NCBI RefSeq assembly: GCF_021021475.1
Contig: NZ_JAINWL010000002.1
Location: 186,001-250,000, forward strand
Source: Citromicrobium bathyomarinum
Lineage (GTDB): Bacteria; Pseudomonadota; Alphaproteobacteria; Sphingomonadales; Sphingomonadaceae
DNA: 64,000 bases
Direction of reading: 5' to 3'
Shown here: positions 26,132 through 35,120 of the stretch, piece after piece
Layout of the letters: every line of letters begins with the position of its first letter
Numbering within the stretch: position 1 is the first letter of the stretch
The notes under the pieces: generated by a model
The model's database searches: none
What the model was told of the DNA's origin: nothing
The model's input: the letters and a program-made list of their open reading frames with translations, nothing else
Translations under genes and position numbers: made by a program

Positions 26132-26584
26132 ATGAGCGACGAAGCGAAAACTCCCGACCACAGGACTATGCTCGACGAGATCACGTCGAGGTGTCTTGCT
26201 GCGCCAACTCTCAGGACGGCCCGCGTCATCGGCAGATCTTATGATCGCGCGCTCGCCGGAAGCGGGATAACGATCACGCAATTCACGCTGCTGGTCACGA
26301 TCGCCAAGTATCGGCCGACGTCGATCGCGCAGCTTGGCGAATGGCTCGACATCGAAGCGAGCACCCTGTCGCGCAATCTGGCAAAACTGCGCAAGTCGGG
26401 TCATGTCGAGCCGCTCGGTAACGAAGGGCGCGCGCAGGAACTGGTTCTCACGGAAAAGGGAATTTCGACGCTGCGCGAGGTCTATCCCCGCTGGCTCGAC
26501 ACGCAGCAGGATCTCGAAGCGCGCCTCGGCCCGCAAAATGTGGCGGGCGTTCGTAGCAGCCTGACCGATCTCAGGACCGCTTAG
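26132..26584 (+). CDS. MarR family transcriptional regulator
   Basis: A 150-residue winged helix dimer protein with ITITQFTLLVTIAKY, SIAQLGEWLDIEASTLSRNL (recognition helix), LRKSGHVEP and the wing GNEGRAQELVLTEKG. ATG 26132 is preferred; the upstream extension is unlike the family. It lies 118 bases upstream of an aldehyde dehydrogenase in the same direction, so it probably controls the dehydrogenase and tautomerase in response to an aromatic or aldehyde ligand, by analogy. Confidence 0.85.
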   Translation: MSDEAKTPDHRTMLDEITSRCLAAPTLRTARVIGRSYDRALAGSGITITQFTLLVTIAKYRPTSIAQLGEWLDIEASTLSRNLAKLRKSGHVEPLGNEGRAQELVLTEKGISTLREVYPRWLDTQQDLEARLGPQNVAGVRSSLTDLRTA

Positions 26585-26702
26585 CAACCGCGCTGCGGCA
26601 GATGCGCCGCAGGACTTGCTTGCACCCTCTAACATGTATATGCATGATGCGGTCGGGAGGCGGTGGTCATCGTCGCCGATCCCAAGTCGCAGAGGGCAGT
26701 CC

Positions 26703-28094
26703 ATGCAATACCAGTCGATAAACCCAGCCACCGCTTCACCCGGGGCAGAATTTGCCTTGATCACGAATGAGGCGCTCGAAGCGACCGTGCAGCAGGCTGC
26801 GGACGCCTTCGAGGTCTGGCGAGGCACCGAGGTGTCTGTCCGAAGCGCAATGCTCCGCGCGGTTGCCGCTTCCTTGCGCGAGGATGCCGGTCGGCTGGCC
26901 TCGGTCATCATCGCGGAGATGGGCAAGAGGGTTCAGGAGGCTTTTTTCGAAATCCAGCTCTGCGCGCAGATCTGCGACTATTACGCGGACCATGCCGGGC
27001 AATTCCTCGCCCCGGAACAGGTGCCCGGCGTCGAGGGCGCGCTCGTCCTGAAAGAGCCGATAGGGCCGATCCTCGCGATCGAGCCGTGGAATTTTCCGTT
27101 CTACCAGATCTTCCGCGTCGCCGCACCACAGCTTGCGGCGGGCAATGTTGTGATCGTGAAGCCTTCGGAGCTGGTCCCCGAATGCGCGGTGGAGATTGCC
27201 GCGCTGTTCGAAAAGCACTGCGACGTCAAAGGTGTATATACAAACATCTTCGGGTCGCATAAGCAGATCGGCGAGATGATCGCGGACGCACGGATCAAGG
27301 GCGTCACCTTCACCGGCAGCACACAGGCCGGTGCTGCGATTGCCGAACAGGCGGGGCGTAACCTGAAGAAGGTCGTGCTCGAACTGGGGGGCAACGACCC
27401 GATGATCGTGCGCGAGGATGCGCCGGTCGAATGGGCGGCTCAGCAGGCCCTGTTCGGGCGATTGCTCAATACCGGCCAGTGCTGCGTCGGGACCAAGCGG
27501 CTGATCGTTGTCGGCAAGGAGCGGGCGCGAATCGTGGAAGCCGCGCTCGCGCGGATATTCGCGAAGATTCCCACGGGGGATCCGGGCGACCCGGAGACCA
27601 AGCTCGGCCCGCTCGTCTCTGCGCGCGCGGCGCAAACGCTTCAGGATCAGGTCGACCGGGCGGTGGCCCACGGTGCGCGCCTGGTCGCGGGCGGCAGCCG
27701 GATGAACCGGGCGGGGTTCTACTTCGAGCCGACAATCCTCGCCGACATGGCGCCGGACAACCCCGTCTATCGCGAGGAATTCTTCGGCCCGGTGCTGATG
27801 CTGGATGCTGTGGCAAGCGATGACGCAGCCGTGTCGCTCGCCAATGCGACGCCGTTCGGGCTCGGAGCCTCGATCCTGTCCGAAGACATGGAGGCGGCCG
27901 AGCGCATGGCGCGCCGCATCGCCAGCGGCATGGTCTTTATCAATCAGGCTTCGCGCACCCAGGCCGATCTGCCCTTCGGCGGTATCGGCCAGTCGGGGTT
28001 CGGGCGCGAACTGGCCGAGGCAGGCTTCGGCGAATTTCTGAATCGCAAACTCGTCACCGCAGTCCCCTGCGGCACGCCGCCGCTGGGCGCTTGA
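26703..28094 (+). CDS. NAD(P)-dependent aldehyde dehydrogenase (succinate-semialdehyde type)
   Basis: Oxidises an aldehyde to an acid. The 463 residues open with YQSINPATASPG. The active-site parts are PWNFPFYQIFRVAAPQLAAG, IKGVTFTGSTQAG, the general-base Glu in VVLELGGNDPMIV and the nucleophile in NTGQCCVGTKRL. The C-terminal signature is SRTQADLPFGGIGQSGFGREL. This subgroup usually acts on succinate semialdehyde; the actual substrate is not proven. It sits between MarR and a tautomerase, which suggests a small catabolic unit. Confidence 0.88.
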   Translation: MQYQSINPATASPGAEFALITNEALEATVQQAADAFEVWRGTEVSVRSAMLRAVAASLREDAGRLASVIIAEMGKRVQEAFFEIQLCAQICDYYADHAGQFLAPEQVPGVEGALVLKEPIGPILAIEPWNFPFYQIFRVAAPQLAAGNVVIVKPSELVPECAVEIAALFEKHCDVKGVYTNIFGSHKQIGEMIADARIKGVTFTGSTQAGAAIAEQAGRNLKKVVLELGGNDPMIVREDAPVEWAAQQALFGRLLNTGQCCVGTKRLIVVGKERARIVEAALARIFAKIPTGDPGDPETKLGPLVSARAAQTLQDQVDRAVAHGARLVAGGSRMNRAGFYFEPTILADMAPDNPVYREEFFGPVLMLDAVASDDAAVSLANATPFGLGASILSEDMEAAERMARRIASGMVFINQASRTQADLPFGGIGQSGFGRELAEAGFGEFLNRKLVTAVPCGTPPLGA

Positions 28095-28117
28095 TCACCA
28101 CCACAGGAGAAGAAGAA

Positions 28118-28546
28118 ATGCCACTCTGGACCATCTATCACCCGGTCGATGCCTACACGCCCGAGACCAAGGCCGAGATCGCGAAGACCATCGTCGATTT
28201 CTACCCGATGCTCCCGGCCTTCTACGTGGGCGTCGTGTTCCACGAGATGCCGCGCGACAGGATGTTCGTCAGCGGCAAGCCAACCGACGATTTCGTCCGC
28301 ATCGCGGTCGATCATATCGCCCGGCAGTTCCCCGAGGATGCACTCGCCCAGAAATGGCTCAACCATGTGAGCGCGTCGCTGGCCGCCTTCACTTCGGATC
28401 TGGGCTATCGCTGGGAGGTCCATTTCGACGAGACCCCATTCAAGTTCTGGCGCATTCAGGGCTATCCGGCACCGCTTCCCGACAGCGAGACGGAGCGCAA
28501 GTGGAAGGCGGACGACGCAGCGAGTCCCTACGACTTCGCAGCCTGA
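28118..28546 (+). CDS. Tautomerase family protein (cis-CaaD / oxalocrotonate tautomerase-like)
   Basis: A 142-residue tautomerase-superfamily fold with the catalytic Pro directly after the initiator Met (MPLWTIYHPVDAYTPETKAE) and a conserved core YVGVVFHEMPRDRMFVSGKP. The length and the long C-terminal part fit the cis-3-chloroacrylic acid dehalogenase-like group rather than the 62-residue 4-OT monomers. An AGGAGA binding site precedes ATG 28118, 23 bases after the aldehyde dehydrogenase. The substrate is unknown. Confidence 0.82.
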   Translation: MPLWTIYHPVDAYTPETKAEIAKTIVDFYPMLPAFYVGVVFHEMPRDRMFVSGKPTDDFVRIAVDHIARQFPEDALAQKWLNHVSASLAAFTSDLGYRWEVHFDETPFKFWRIQGYPAPLPDSETERKWKADDAASPYDFAA

Positions 28547-28559
28547 GAAATCTACCCAG

Positions 28560-28829
28560 TCAGCGGCGCTTGGCGAACAGCTCGATCAGTTCCTCGAACT
28601 TCTCGCGCTGGTCGCCCTCGTCGCCGCTGGCGATCGCTTCGGCGACGCAGCAGGCGGCGTGATCCTTCAGAACCTGGGTTTCCACCTTGGCGAGCGCGGA
28701 TTTGACCGCCTGCATCTGATGCAGGATGTCGATGCAATAACGATCATCCTCGATCATCTGCGCAAGGCCGCGCACCTGCCCGGCAATCCGGTTCAGCCGA
28801 TTGATCTTGGCGGTCTTGGTGTCGCTCAT
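28560..28829 (-). CDS. CsoR-type metal-sensing repressor
   Basis: An 89-residue all-helical repressor of the CsoR/RcnR/FrmR family: INRLNRIAGQVRGLAQMIED, then DILHQMQAVKSALAKVE. The sensor residues are Cys32, His57 and Cys61, with the 25- and 4-residue spacing of the Cys-His-Cys copper(I) site in CsoR. This differs from the ligand sets of FrmR (formaldehyde) and RcnR. ATG 28829 is preferred over a start 20 residues upstream that overlaps the operator. A matching operator lies 20 bases upstream. No copper pump or chaperone gene is nearby. Confidence 0.88.
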   Translation of the reverse strand: MSDTKTAKINRLNRIAGQVRGLAQMIEDDRYCIDILHQMQAVKSALAKVETQVLKDHAACCVAEAIASGDEGDQREKFEELIELFAKRR

Positions 28830-28848
28830 TCTCGACGCTCGTTTCTGC

Positions 28849-28865
28849 ATACCCAAGGGGGGTAT
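28849..28865. promoter_or_regulatory. CsoR-type operator
   Basis: ATACCC, five bases, GGGTAT: a perfect inverted repeat with a G-rich centre, the form recognised by CsoR/RcnR family repressors. It lies 20 bases upstream of the csoR-like start on the minus strand, and about 165 bases before the xdhC-like start on the plus strand. It could control either or both. Confidence 0.7.
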
Positions 28866-29030
28866 AGGCCTGCGCGGGTGCGGGTTCAATCTGGTGCTTG
28901 GACCGGGGGCGACAAGGTCTGACTGTTTCGCTGGCCCCTATGCGGGCAGGCCTGCTAGCGGTGCAGCAATGCATAAGCCCTCCCCAAATCAGGCATTTGC
29001 CCATGACGTCGACGGCATGACGGTGGCCGC

Positions 29031-29999
29031 ATGAGCGCTGCCGAACCCGGTATTGGAGAGTGGTCGACCGAGGGGCTAGTGGATGATGTCCGCCCGCAGA
29101 TGTTCCGCGTGGCCGACGCCGGCGAGACGTTCGCGCTGGCCACGATCGTGGCGGCCGATGGCGGGCCGCGCCCGGTAGGGGCGCAGATGCTGATCACGGC
29201 AGCTGACTATTGGGGCTTCCTCTCGGGCGGCTGTATCGAGGCGGACGTCGCGCTTCACGCGCGCGAGGCAATCGCCGACGGTCAGCCGCGGCGGCTGGTC
29301 TATGGCGAGGGCAGCCCGTTCATCGACATTCGCCTGCCGTGTGGGGGAAGGATCGAAGTGGAGCTCGAGCGGGTCCTGCCCGACGATGCGGCAGTCCACG
29401 ATCTGCGCCGCCTGACGCAGGCGCGAGAGCCCGCCTTGTGGACCAGCGACGGCAAGCACCGAAGCTGCAGCAGGGACGGGGTGACCGACCCGGCTCCTCG
29501 CGCGCGGGTCCGCCGTCGCTACGATCCCGCGCAGCGGCTGGCGGTGGTCGGCACAGACCCCTTCGCGCTCGCGATTGCCGGTCTTGGCCAGCGGATCGGC
29601 TGGGATACCGTGCTGCTCGCGCCCTTCGCCCCGGAAGGCGAGACGCCTTTGGAGGTGCCGGTGCTGCGCAGCGCCTTGGCCGATTCGCTGGCGAGCATCG
29701 CGCCCGACCCATGGACGGCCATCGCCGTCGCAACGCACGATCTGGAGCGCGATCGGGAGGCGCTGGTGCCCGCACTTGCCGGGTCGGCGGGTTATGTCGG
29801 GGTGCTCGGCTCGCGGCGCAAGCTGGACGAGCGAAGGGCTGGCCTGCGCGCCGCAGGATTGCGCGAGGCCGAGATCGACCGCCTCAAGGCCCCGATCGGC
29901 CTGCCTATTGGCGCGGCATCGCCGTGGGAGGTCGCGCTGGCGGTGATCGCCGAGATCGTCGCCGACGCCCGGTCTCGCACTAGCGGTGAATCCGCATGA
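29031..29999 (+). CDS. XdhC family protein (molybdenum cofactor insertion)
   Basis: XdhC proteins bind molybdenum cofactor, oversee its sulfuration and insert it into xanthine-oxidase family enzymes. The 322 residues comprise an N-terminal XdhC/CoxI domain (FALATIVAADGGPRPVGAQM, FLSGGCIEADVALHAREAI) and a C-terminal Rossmann domain (YVGVLGSRRKLDERRAGL, APIGLPIGAASPWEVALAVI). Its stop overlaps the next start by four bases (ATGA). No molybdenum hydroxylase genes are in the window, so the client enzyme must be elsewhere. Confidence 0.88.
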   Translation: MSAAEPGIGEWSTEGLVDDVRPQMFRVADAGETFALATIVAADGGPRPVGAQMLITAADYWGFLSGGCIEADVALHAREAIADGQPRRLVYGEGSPFIDIRLPCGGRIEVELERVLPDDAAVHDLRRLTQAREPALWTSDGKHRSCSRDGVTDPAPRARVRRRYDPAQRLAVVGTDPFALAIAGLGQRIGWDTVLLAPFAPEGETPLEVPVLRSALADSLASIAPDPWTAIAVATHDLERDREALVPALAGSAGYVGVLGSRRKLDERRAGLRAAGLREAEIDRLKAPIGLPIGAASPWEVALAVIAEIVADARSRTSGESA

Positions 30000-30616
30000 C
30001 AGGCCACGCTGGGCGCGAGGCAATGCTCGCCGGATGCCACGCGATGGTGCTGGCGGCGGGCGGGGCGAGCCGGTTCGGTGGCGGCAAGCTGCTCGCACGG
30101 CTCGATGACACACCGCTGGTCTGCCGGGCGGTGCGGGCCGCCTTCGCAGCGCCGGTGGAATCGGTCCGGGTGGTCATAGGCGCCGACGCCGAGCAGGTCC
30201 GCGAGGCGGTGCTGGCCGAGCAGACGCCGCCGCCTGAATTCGTGCACTGCGACAGCTGGCAGCAGGGCCTCTCCGCGTCGCTGAAAGCGGGAATCGGCGC
30301 GCTTCCCGCCGATGCGCGGGCGGTGGCGATCTTCCTTGGCGACATGCCGGATCTCAGCGGGCAGCTCGCGGGCGAGGCGCTGCGCGCGGTGCTGGGCGGA
30401 GCCCCGGGGGCCTACCCGGTTTTCGGGCAGGCCCCCGGTCATCCGGTCGCGCTGTCGCGGGCGCTGTTCGAGCGGGTCGCGCAGCTGGAGGGCGATCGCG
30501 GCGCGCGCGCGCTGATAAAGGATCATCCCGGCGTAGTCCGTCTGCCGGTCGATGATCCGGGCTGTATCGTCGATATCGACACGCGGGACGATCTGCGCGT
30601 CTACGCGCGCGCGTAG
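29996..30616 (+). CDS. MocA-like molybdenum cofactor nucleotidyltransferase
   Basis: A 206-residue MobA/MocA-type transferase that adds CMP (or GMP) to molybdopterin. The GT-A-like fold opens with AMVLAAGGASRFGGGKLLA, binds the nucleotide and metal around IFLGDMPDLSG, and has GAYPVFGQAPGHPVALSRAL. It is coupled to the XdhC gene by a 4-base overlap, the usual pairing for xanthine dehydrogenase maturation. MocA is more likely than IspD because of the XdhC partner. Confidence 0.87.
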   Translation: MTGHAGREAMLAGCHAMVLAAGGASRFGGGKLLARLDDTPLVCRAVRAAFAAPVESVRVVIGADAEQVREAVLAEQTPPPEFVHCDSWQQGLSASLKAGIGALPADARAVAIFLGDMPDLSGQLAGEALRAVLGGAPGAYPVFGQAPGHPVALSRALFERVAQLEGDRGARALIKDHPGVVRLPVDDPGCIVDIDTRDDLRVYARA

Positions 30617-30710
30617 ACGCGGCTTATACCTCCGGTAGGAACGCGCGGTCATTAGTTAGGCACTGATTTACGATTTGGCCCTAGCCATAGGCATAGGGAG
30701 GAGTTCGTTG

Positions 30711-31991
30711 ATGATGCCGGAGACTCTATTGCAAGGCCGCAACGGGACCTTGTTCTACGTGTTGGCCCAGATCGCCTTGCGCTACGCACTGGTCGTCGCG
30801 CTGGCGGCGGTGTTGTGCATTCCGGTGGCGCAAGGATCGTGGGTCACCATGCTGCAGGTCCTTGGGGCCGGGCATCTGTTTTTGGCCTTCGCCCTCAGCC
30901 TCATCATCCATTGGGTCCGGAAAGCGCAGTCGGCGGAGAACAAGGCGCGCCTCACCGGCATCAACGAGACGCAGGAACAGATCGAAGAGCTGTTCGCGAT
31001 GACCGACACGCTGCAAAGCGCGGACAGCAATGCGGACGCTGCGCAGGTGCTGCGCGCCACCAGCCGCAAGCTTCTGCCAGGCTGCGGCGTCGCCCTCTAT
31101 GTGTTCAACAATTCGCGCGACCGGCTCGACCTGATCGACAGCTGGGACATGCCCGAGGCCTATGTTGCCTCGGACAGTCTGGTGCCCTCCAATTGCTGGG
31201 CGCTGAAGCGGGGCAAGGACCATTTCAACAATCCGCAGGAACAGTCGCTGTGCTGTTCCCACTATATCGGTGAGGTCGCGAGTATCGAAGTGCCGATGAT
31301 GGCGCGCGGGCAGGTTTTCGGCCTGCTGGTGCTGGGCGATCGTGGCGGCAAGTGCTCCAATGTCGAGAAGGCCCGCCGGATCGCGCGGGCGCTGGCCGAT
31401 TCGACCTCGCTCGCGCTGTCCAACATATCGCTGCGCGAACAGCTGCGCACCCAGTCGCTGCGTGACCCGATGACCGGGCTCTACAACCGCCGCTACATGG
31501 AAGACACGCTCGATCGCTTCCTCGCGCTGGCACAGCGCCAGCGGCAGTCCACCTCGGTGCTGATGATCGACCTCGACAATTTCAAGATGCTCAACGACGA
31601 GCATGGCCATGCCAAGGGCGATGCCGTGCTCAAGGATGTCGCCGCGCATGTGGTCGGTGCGCTGCGCCCGTCGGACATCGTGTGCCGCTATGGCGGCGAG
31701 GAGCTGCTGGTGATCCTGCCCGATTGCGGGATCGACGATGCGATGATGCGTGCAGAGCAGGTGCGCGCGCGGATCGAATCGCTGTCGGAACAGCATGGCT
31801 GTCGCGTCACCGCCTCGATCGGGATCGCCTCGATTCCGGAGACCGCCAAGTCATCCAGCGATCTGCTGTCCGCCTCCGACGCCGCGCTTTACGAAGCGAA
31901 GGCGATGGGCAAGAACCAGGTCCATGCCGCGCCGCCGGTGATGAGCAAGAAGGCGGCCGAAAACGTGACCGCTCGCCTCGTGGTCAGCTGA
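30711..31991 (+). CDS. Membrane-anchored GAF-GGDEF diguanylate cyclase
   Basis: Makes cyclic di-GMP. The 426 residues have two membrane segments (about 8-32 and 44-66), a GAF-like sensor (about 110-245) and a GGDEF domain (about 260-420). The active site is RYGGEELLVILPD and the product-inhibition site RPSD lies five residues before it; DLDNFKMLNDEHGHAKGD is also conserved. ATG 30711 follows a strong GGGAGGAG binding site; the frame's earlier TTG start is weaker. It stands alone after the Moco pair. Confidence 0.9.
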   Translation: MMPETLLQGRNGTLFYVLAQIALRYALVVALAAVLCIPVAQGSWVTMLQVLGAGHLFLAFALSLIIHWVRKAQSAENKARLTGINETQEQIEELFAMTDTLQSADSNADAAQVLRATSRKLLPGCGVALYVFNNSRDRLDLIDSWDMPEAYVASDSLVPSNCWALKRGKDHFNNPQEQSLCCSHYIGEVASIEVPMMARGQVFGLLVLGDRGGKCSNVEKARRIARALADSTSLALSNISLREQLRTQSLRDPMTGLYNRRYMEDTLDRFLALAQRQRQSTSVLMIDLDNFKMLNDEHGHAKGDAVLKDVAAHVVGALRPSDIVCRYGGEELLVILPDCGIDDAMMRAEQVRARIESLSEQHGCRVTASIGIASIPETAKSSSDLLSASDAALYEAKAMGKNQVHAAPPVMSKKAAENVTARLVVS

Positions 31992-32005
31992 CCCGCCCGC
32001 CGGGC

Positions 32006-32845
32006 TCAGGCCTTGAGCCGCGCGGCGTGCCACGCAACGTGATTGGCCAGAAAGCTCGAGATGAAATAGTAGCTGTGATCGTACCCGTCGCGCATGTTGA
32101 GCGTGAGCGGGATGTTCGCTTTCCCGCACGCCTCGGCCAGCAGTCCGGGCTTGAGCTGTTCTGCCAGGAACTGGTCCGCCGTGCCCTGTTCCACCAGCAG
32201 CACATCGGCCCGCGCGCCATCCTCGATCAGGGCGCAGGCGTCGTATGCACGCCACGCTGCGCGGTTTTCGCCCAGATAGCCCGATAGCGCCTTCTCGCCC
32301 CACGGCACCCGGCTGGGCGCGACGATCGGGCTGAACGCGCTGATCGAAGCGAAGCGTTCTGGATTTCTGAGGCCGATGGTCAGCGCCCCATGGCCGCCCA
32401 TCGAATGGCCGGTGATTCCCTGGCGCGCCATATCGACCGGGAAGTGCTCTGCGATCAGCGCGGGCAGTTCGTCCTCGATGTAGCTGCGCATCGTGAAATG
32501 CGGGGTCCACGGCTGCTGCGTCGCATCGACATAGAACCCTGCGCCCTGCCCCATGTCATACGCATCGTCATCGGCAACGCCTTCGCCGCGCGGGCTCGTG
32601 TCGGGGGCGATGAAGATGATCCCGGCTTTGGCGCAGGCCGCACGGTATTCGCCCTTTTCGGTGACGTTGGCGTGCGTGCAGGTGAGGCCGGAGAGATACC
32701 ACAGCACCGGCAGCCTCGCCCCTTCTTCATGCTCGGGCACAAAGACGGAAAAGGTCATGTCGGTGCCGGTGGCGGTGCTCGCATGGCTATAGACGCCCTG
32801 CGTGCCGCCATGGCTGCGGTTCTCGCTGACGGTTTCAAACGTCAT
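32006..32845 (-). CDS. fghA: S-formylglutathione hydrolase
   Basis: Second step of glutathione-dependent formaldehyde detoxification: hydrolyses S-formylglutathione to formate and glutathione. The 279-residue esterase-D family protein has YLSGLTCTHANVTEKGEYR, APDTSPRG, the nucleophile in ITGHSMGGHGALTIGLRNP and the His in DGYDHSYYFISSF. It is the last gene of frmA-cupin-fghA on the minus strand. Confidence 0.95.
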   Translation of the reverse strand: MTFETVSENRSHGGTQGVYSHASTATGTDMTFSVFVPEHEEGARLPVLWYLSGLTCTHANVTEKGEYRAACAKAGIIFIAPDTSPRGEGVADDDAYDMGQGAGFYVDATQQPWTPHFTMRSYIEDELPALIAEHFPVDMARQGITGHSMGGHGALTIGLRNPERFASISAFSPIVAPSRVPWGEKALSGYLGENRAAWRAYDACALIEDGARADVLLVEQGTADQFLAEQLKPGLLAEACGKANIPLTLNMRDGYDHSYYFISSFLANHVAWHAARLKA

Positions 32846-32846
32846 T

Positions 32847-33217
32847 CTATACCTCCGTCGGAGTGAATGCGGTGGCGCGATCGCCGGTATTGGCGGTATC
32901 CGCCGGGTCGATGATGATCAGCTTCGCTTCCCCTTCGGGCACCTGCGGGAAATGCTCGACACCCCGCGGGACCACGATCAGCTCACCGGGGCCGAGCGTT
33001 TCGACACGGTCACGGAATTCCATCCTGAGCGTGCCTTCGATCACGATGAACAGCTCGTCGGTATCGGGGTGACTGTGCCACTGGAAATCGCCCGAGGCCT
33101 TGGCGAGGCGTATCTCGTTACCGTTGTAGCGACCTGCAATGCGCGGTGCCCAATGGTCGTCGAACCTGGCGAACTTCTCCGCCAGGTTGACCTTGATTGG
33201 CGATGCTGCGGACGGCA

Positions 33218-33218
<1 letters not shown>
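32847..33218 (-). CDS. Cupin domain protein
   Basis: A 123-residue single cupin with metal-binding motif 1 in WHSHPDTDELFIVIEGTL and motif 2 in GPGELIVVPRGVEHFPQV. ATG 33218 overlaps the frmA stop by one base, and its own stop is one base before the fghA start. It is therefore tightly embedded in the formaldehyde operon. Its role there is not known; a metal-binding or thiol-adduct handling function is only a guess. Confidence 0.85.
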
Positions 33219-34327
<1,109 letters not shown>

Positions 34328-34428
34328 GGGGGAATTCTCCTTCTCGCGGGGTCTGTCTGCATGGCAACGCGCCGGGTGGCGCAAACGTGCCTTGCGCTTG
34401 TTCGGATGCCTGCCTAGGCCCTTGATCC

Positions 34429-35037
34429 GTGATCGATCAATCCGCCTTTCGCGATGCGCTCGGTACTTTTGTCACCGGTGTGACGATCGTGACCGCCTAT
34501 GATGAGGACGGGCAGCCTTCCGGATTGACGGCGAACAGCTTCAATTCGGTCTCGCTCGACCCGCCGATGGTGCTGTGGAGCCTGTCGCTGGGCAGCCGCA
34601 ACCTGCCCGTGTTTCGCAATGCGAAGGCATGGGCGGTGCACGTGCTGGCGGCGGACCAGCAGTCGCTTTCCAACCGCTTCGCCAGCCGCGGGGCGGACAA
34701 GTTCGGCGATCTCGACTGTGGCGACGGCCCGGAAGGGGCTCCGCGTCTCCAAGGGTGTGCGGCGCGCTTCGGCTGCACCGCCAAGTTCGAATACGAGGGC
34801 GGCGATCATGCGATCTTCCTTGGCGAGGTGGTCGATTTCGAGCGGACCAGCGCGGAACCGCTGATCTACCACGGCGGGCGTTATGGCCGGGTCATGCCCG
34901 ATGGCGAGCCCGCCAGCGATACCGTCAAGGCGCAACTGGTCAGCGACGGCCTGATCGTACAGGGCGGCGAGGGCTGGCGGCTGACCTCCGCAGGCCGCGC
35001 CCAGCTGCAGCTTCTGCGACAGATCGAGAGCGGCTGA
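34429..35037 (+). CDS. Flavin reductase family protein
   Basis: A 202-residue FMN-binding split-barrel protein: [51 protein letters not shown] and a C-terminal [20 protein letters not shown]. It likely supplies reduced FMN to a monooxygenase or to another acceptor. It has an extra C-terminal tail of about 30 residues. The GTG start at 34429 lacks a strong binding site and is tentative. It is divergent from frmA. Confidence 0.85.
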   Translation: MIDQSAFRDALGTFVTGVTIVTAYDEDGQPSGLTANSFNSVSLDPPMVLWSLSLGSRNLPVFRNAKAWAVHVLAADQQSLSNRFASRGADKFGDLDCGDGPEGAPRLQGCAARFGCTAKFEYEGGDHAIFLGEVVDFERTSAEPLIYHGGRYGRVMPDGEPASDTVKAQLVSDGLIVQGGEGWRLTSAGRAQLQLLRQIESG

Positions 35038-35089
35038 CGCAGCTACAAGTGCAGGCTGCGTGAGCCTCTCGCTGCCGCGGGACTTGTAG

Positions 35090-35109
35090 ATATAAAAATA
35101 TCTTTATAT
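35090..35109. promoter_or_regulatory. ArsR-family operator upstream of the methionine operon
   Basis: ATATAAA, six bases, TTTATAT forms a perfect inverted repeat in an otherwise GC-rich region, 11 bases before the regulator start codon. AT-rich palindromes of this form are the sites of ArsR regulators of the methionine/SAM cycle (SahR type). It probably overlaps the promoter, giving autorepression. Confidence 0.7.
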
Positions 35110-35120
35110 GTCGGCTCGCG

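Noticed and set aside
28560-28829. FrmR formaldehyde sensor for the frmA operon
   Set aside because: The Cys-His-Cys residue pattern fits CsoR, the gene is 3.4 kb from the formaldehyde operon, and no matching ATACCC-N5-GGGTAT site was seen upstream of frmA.
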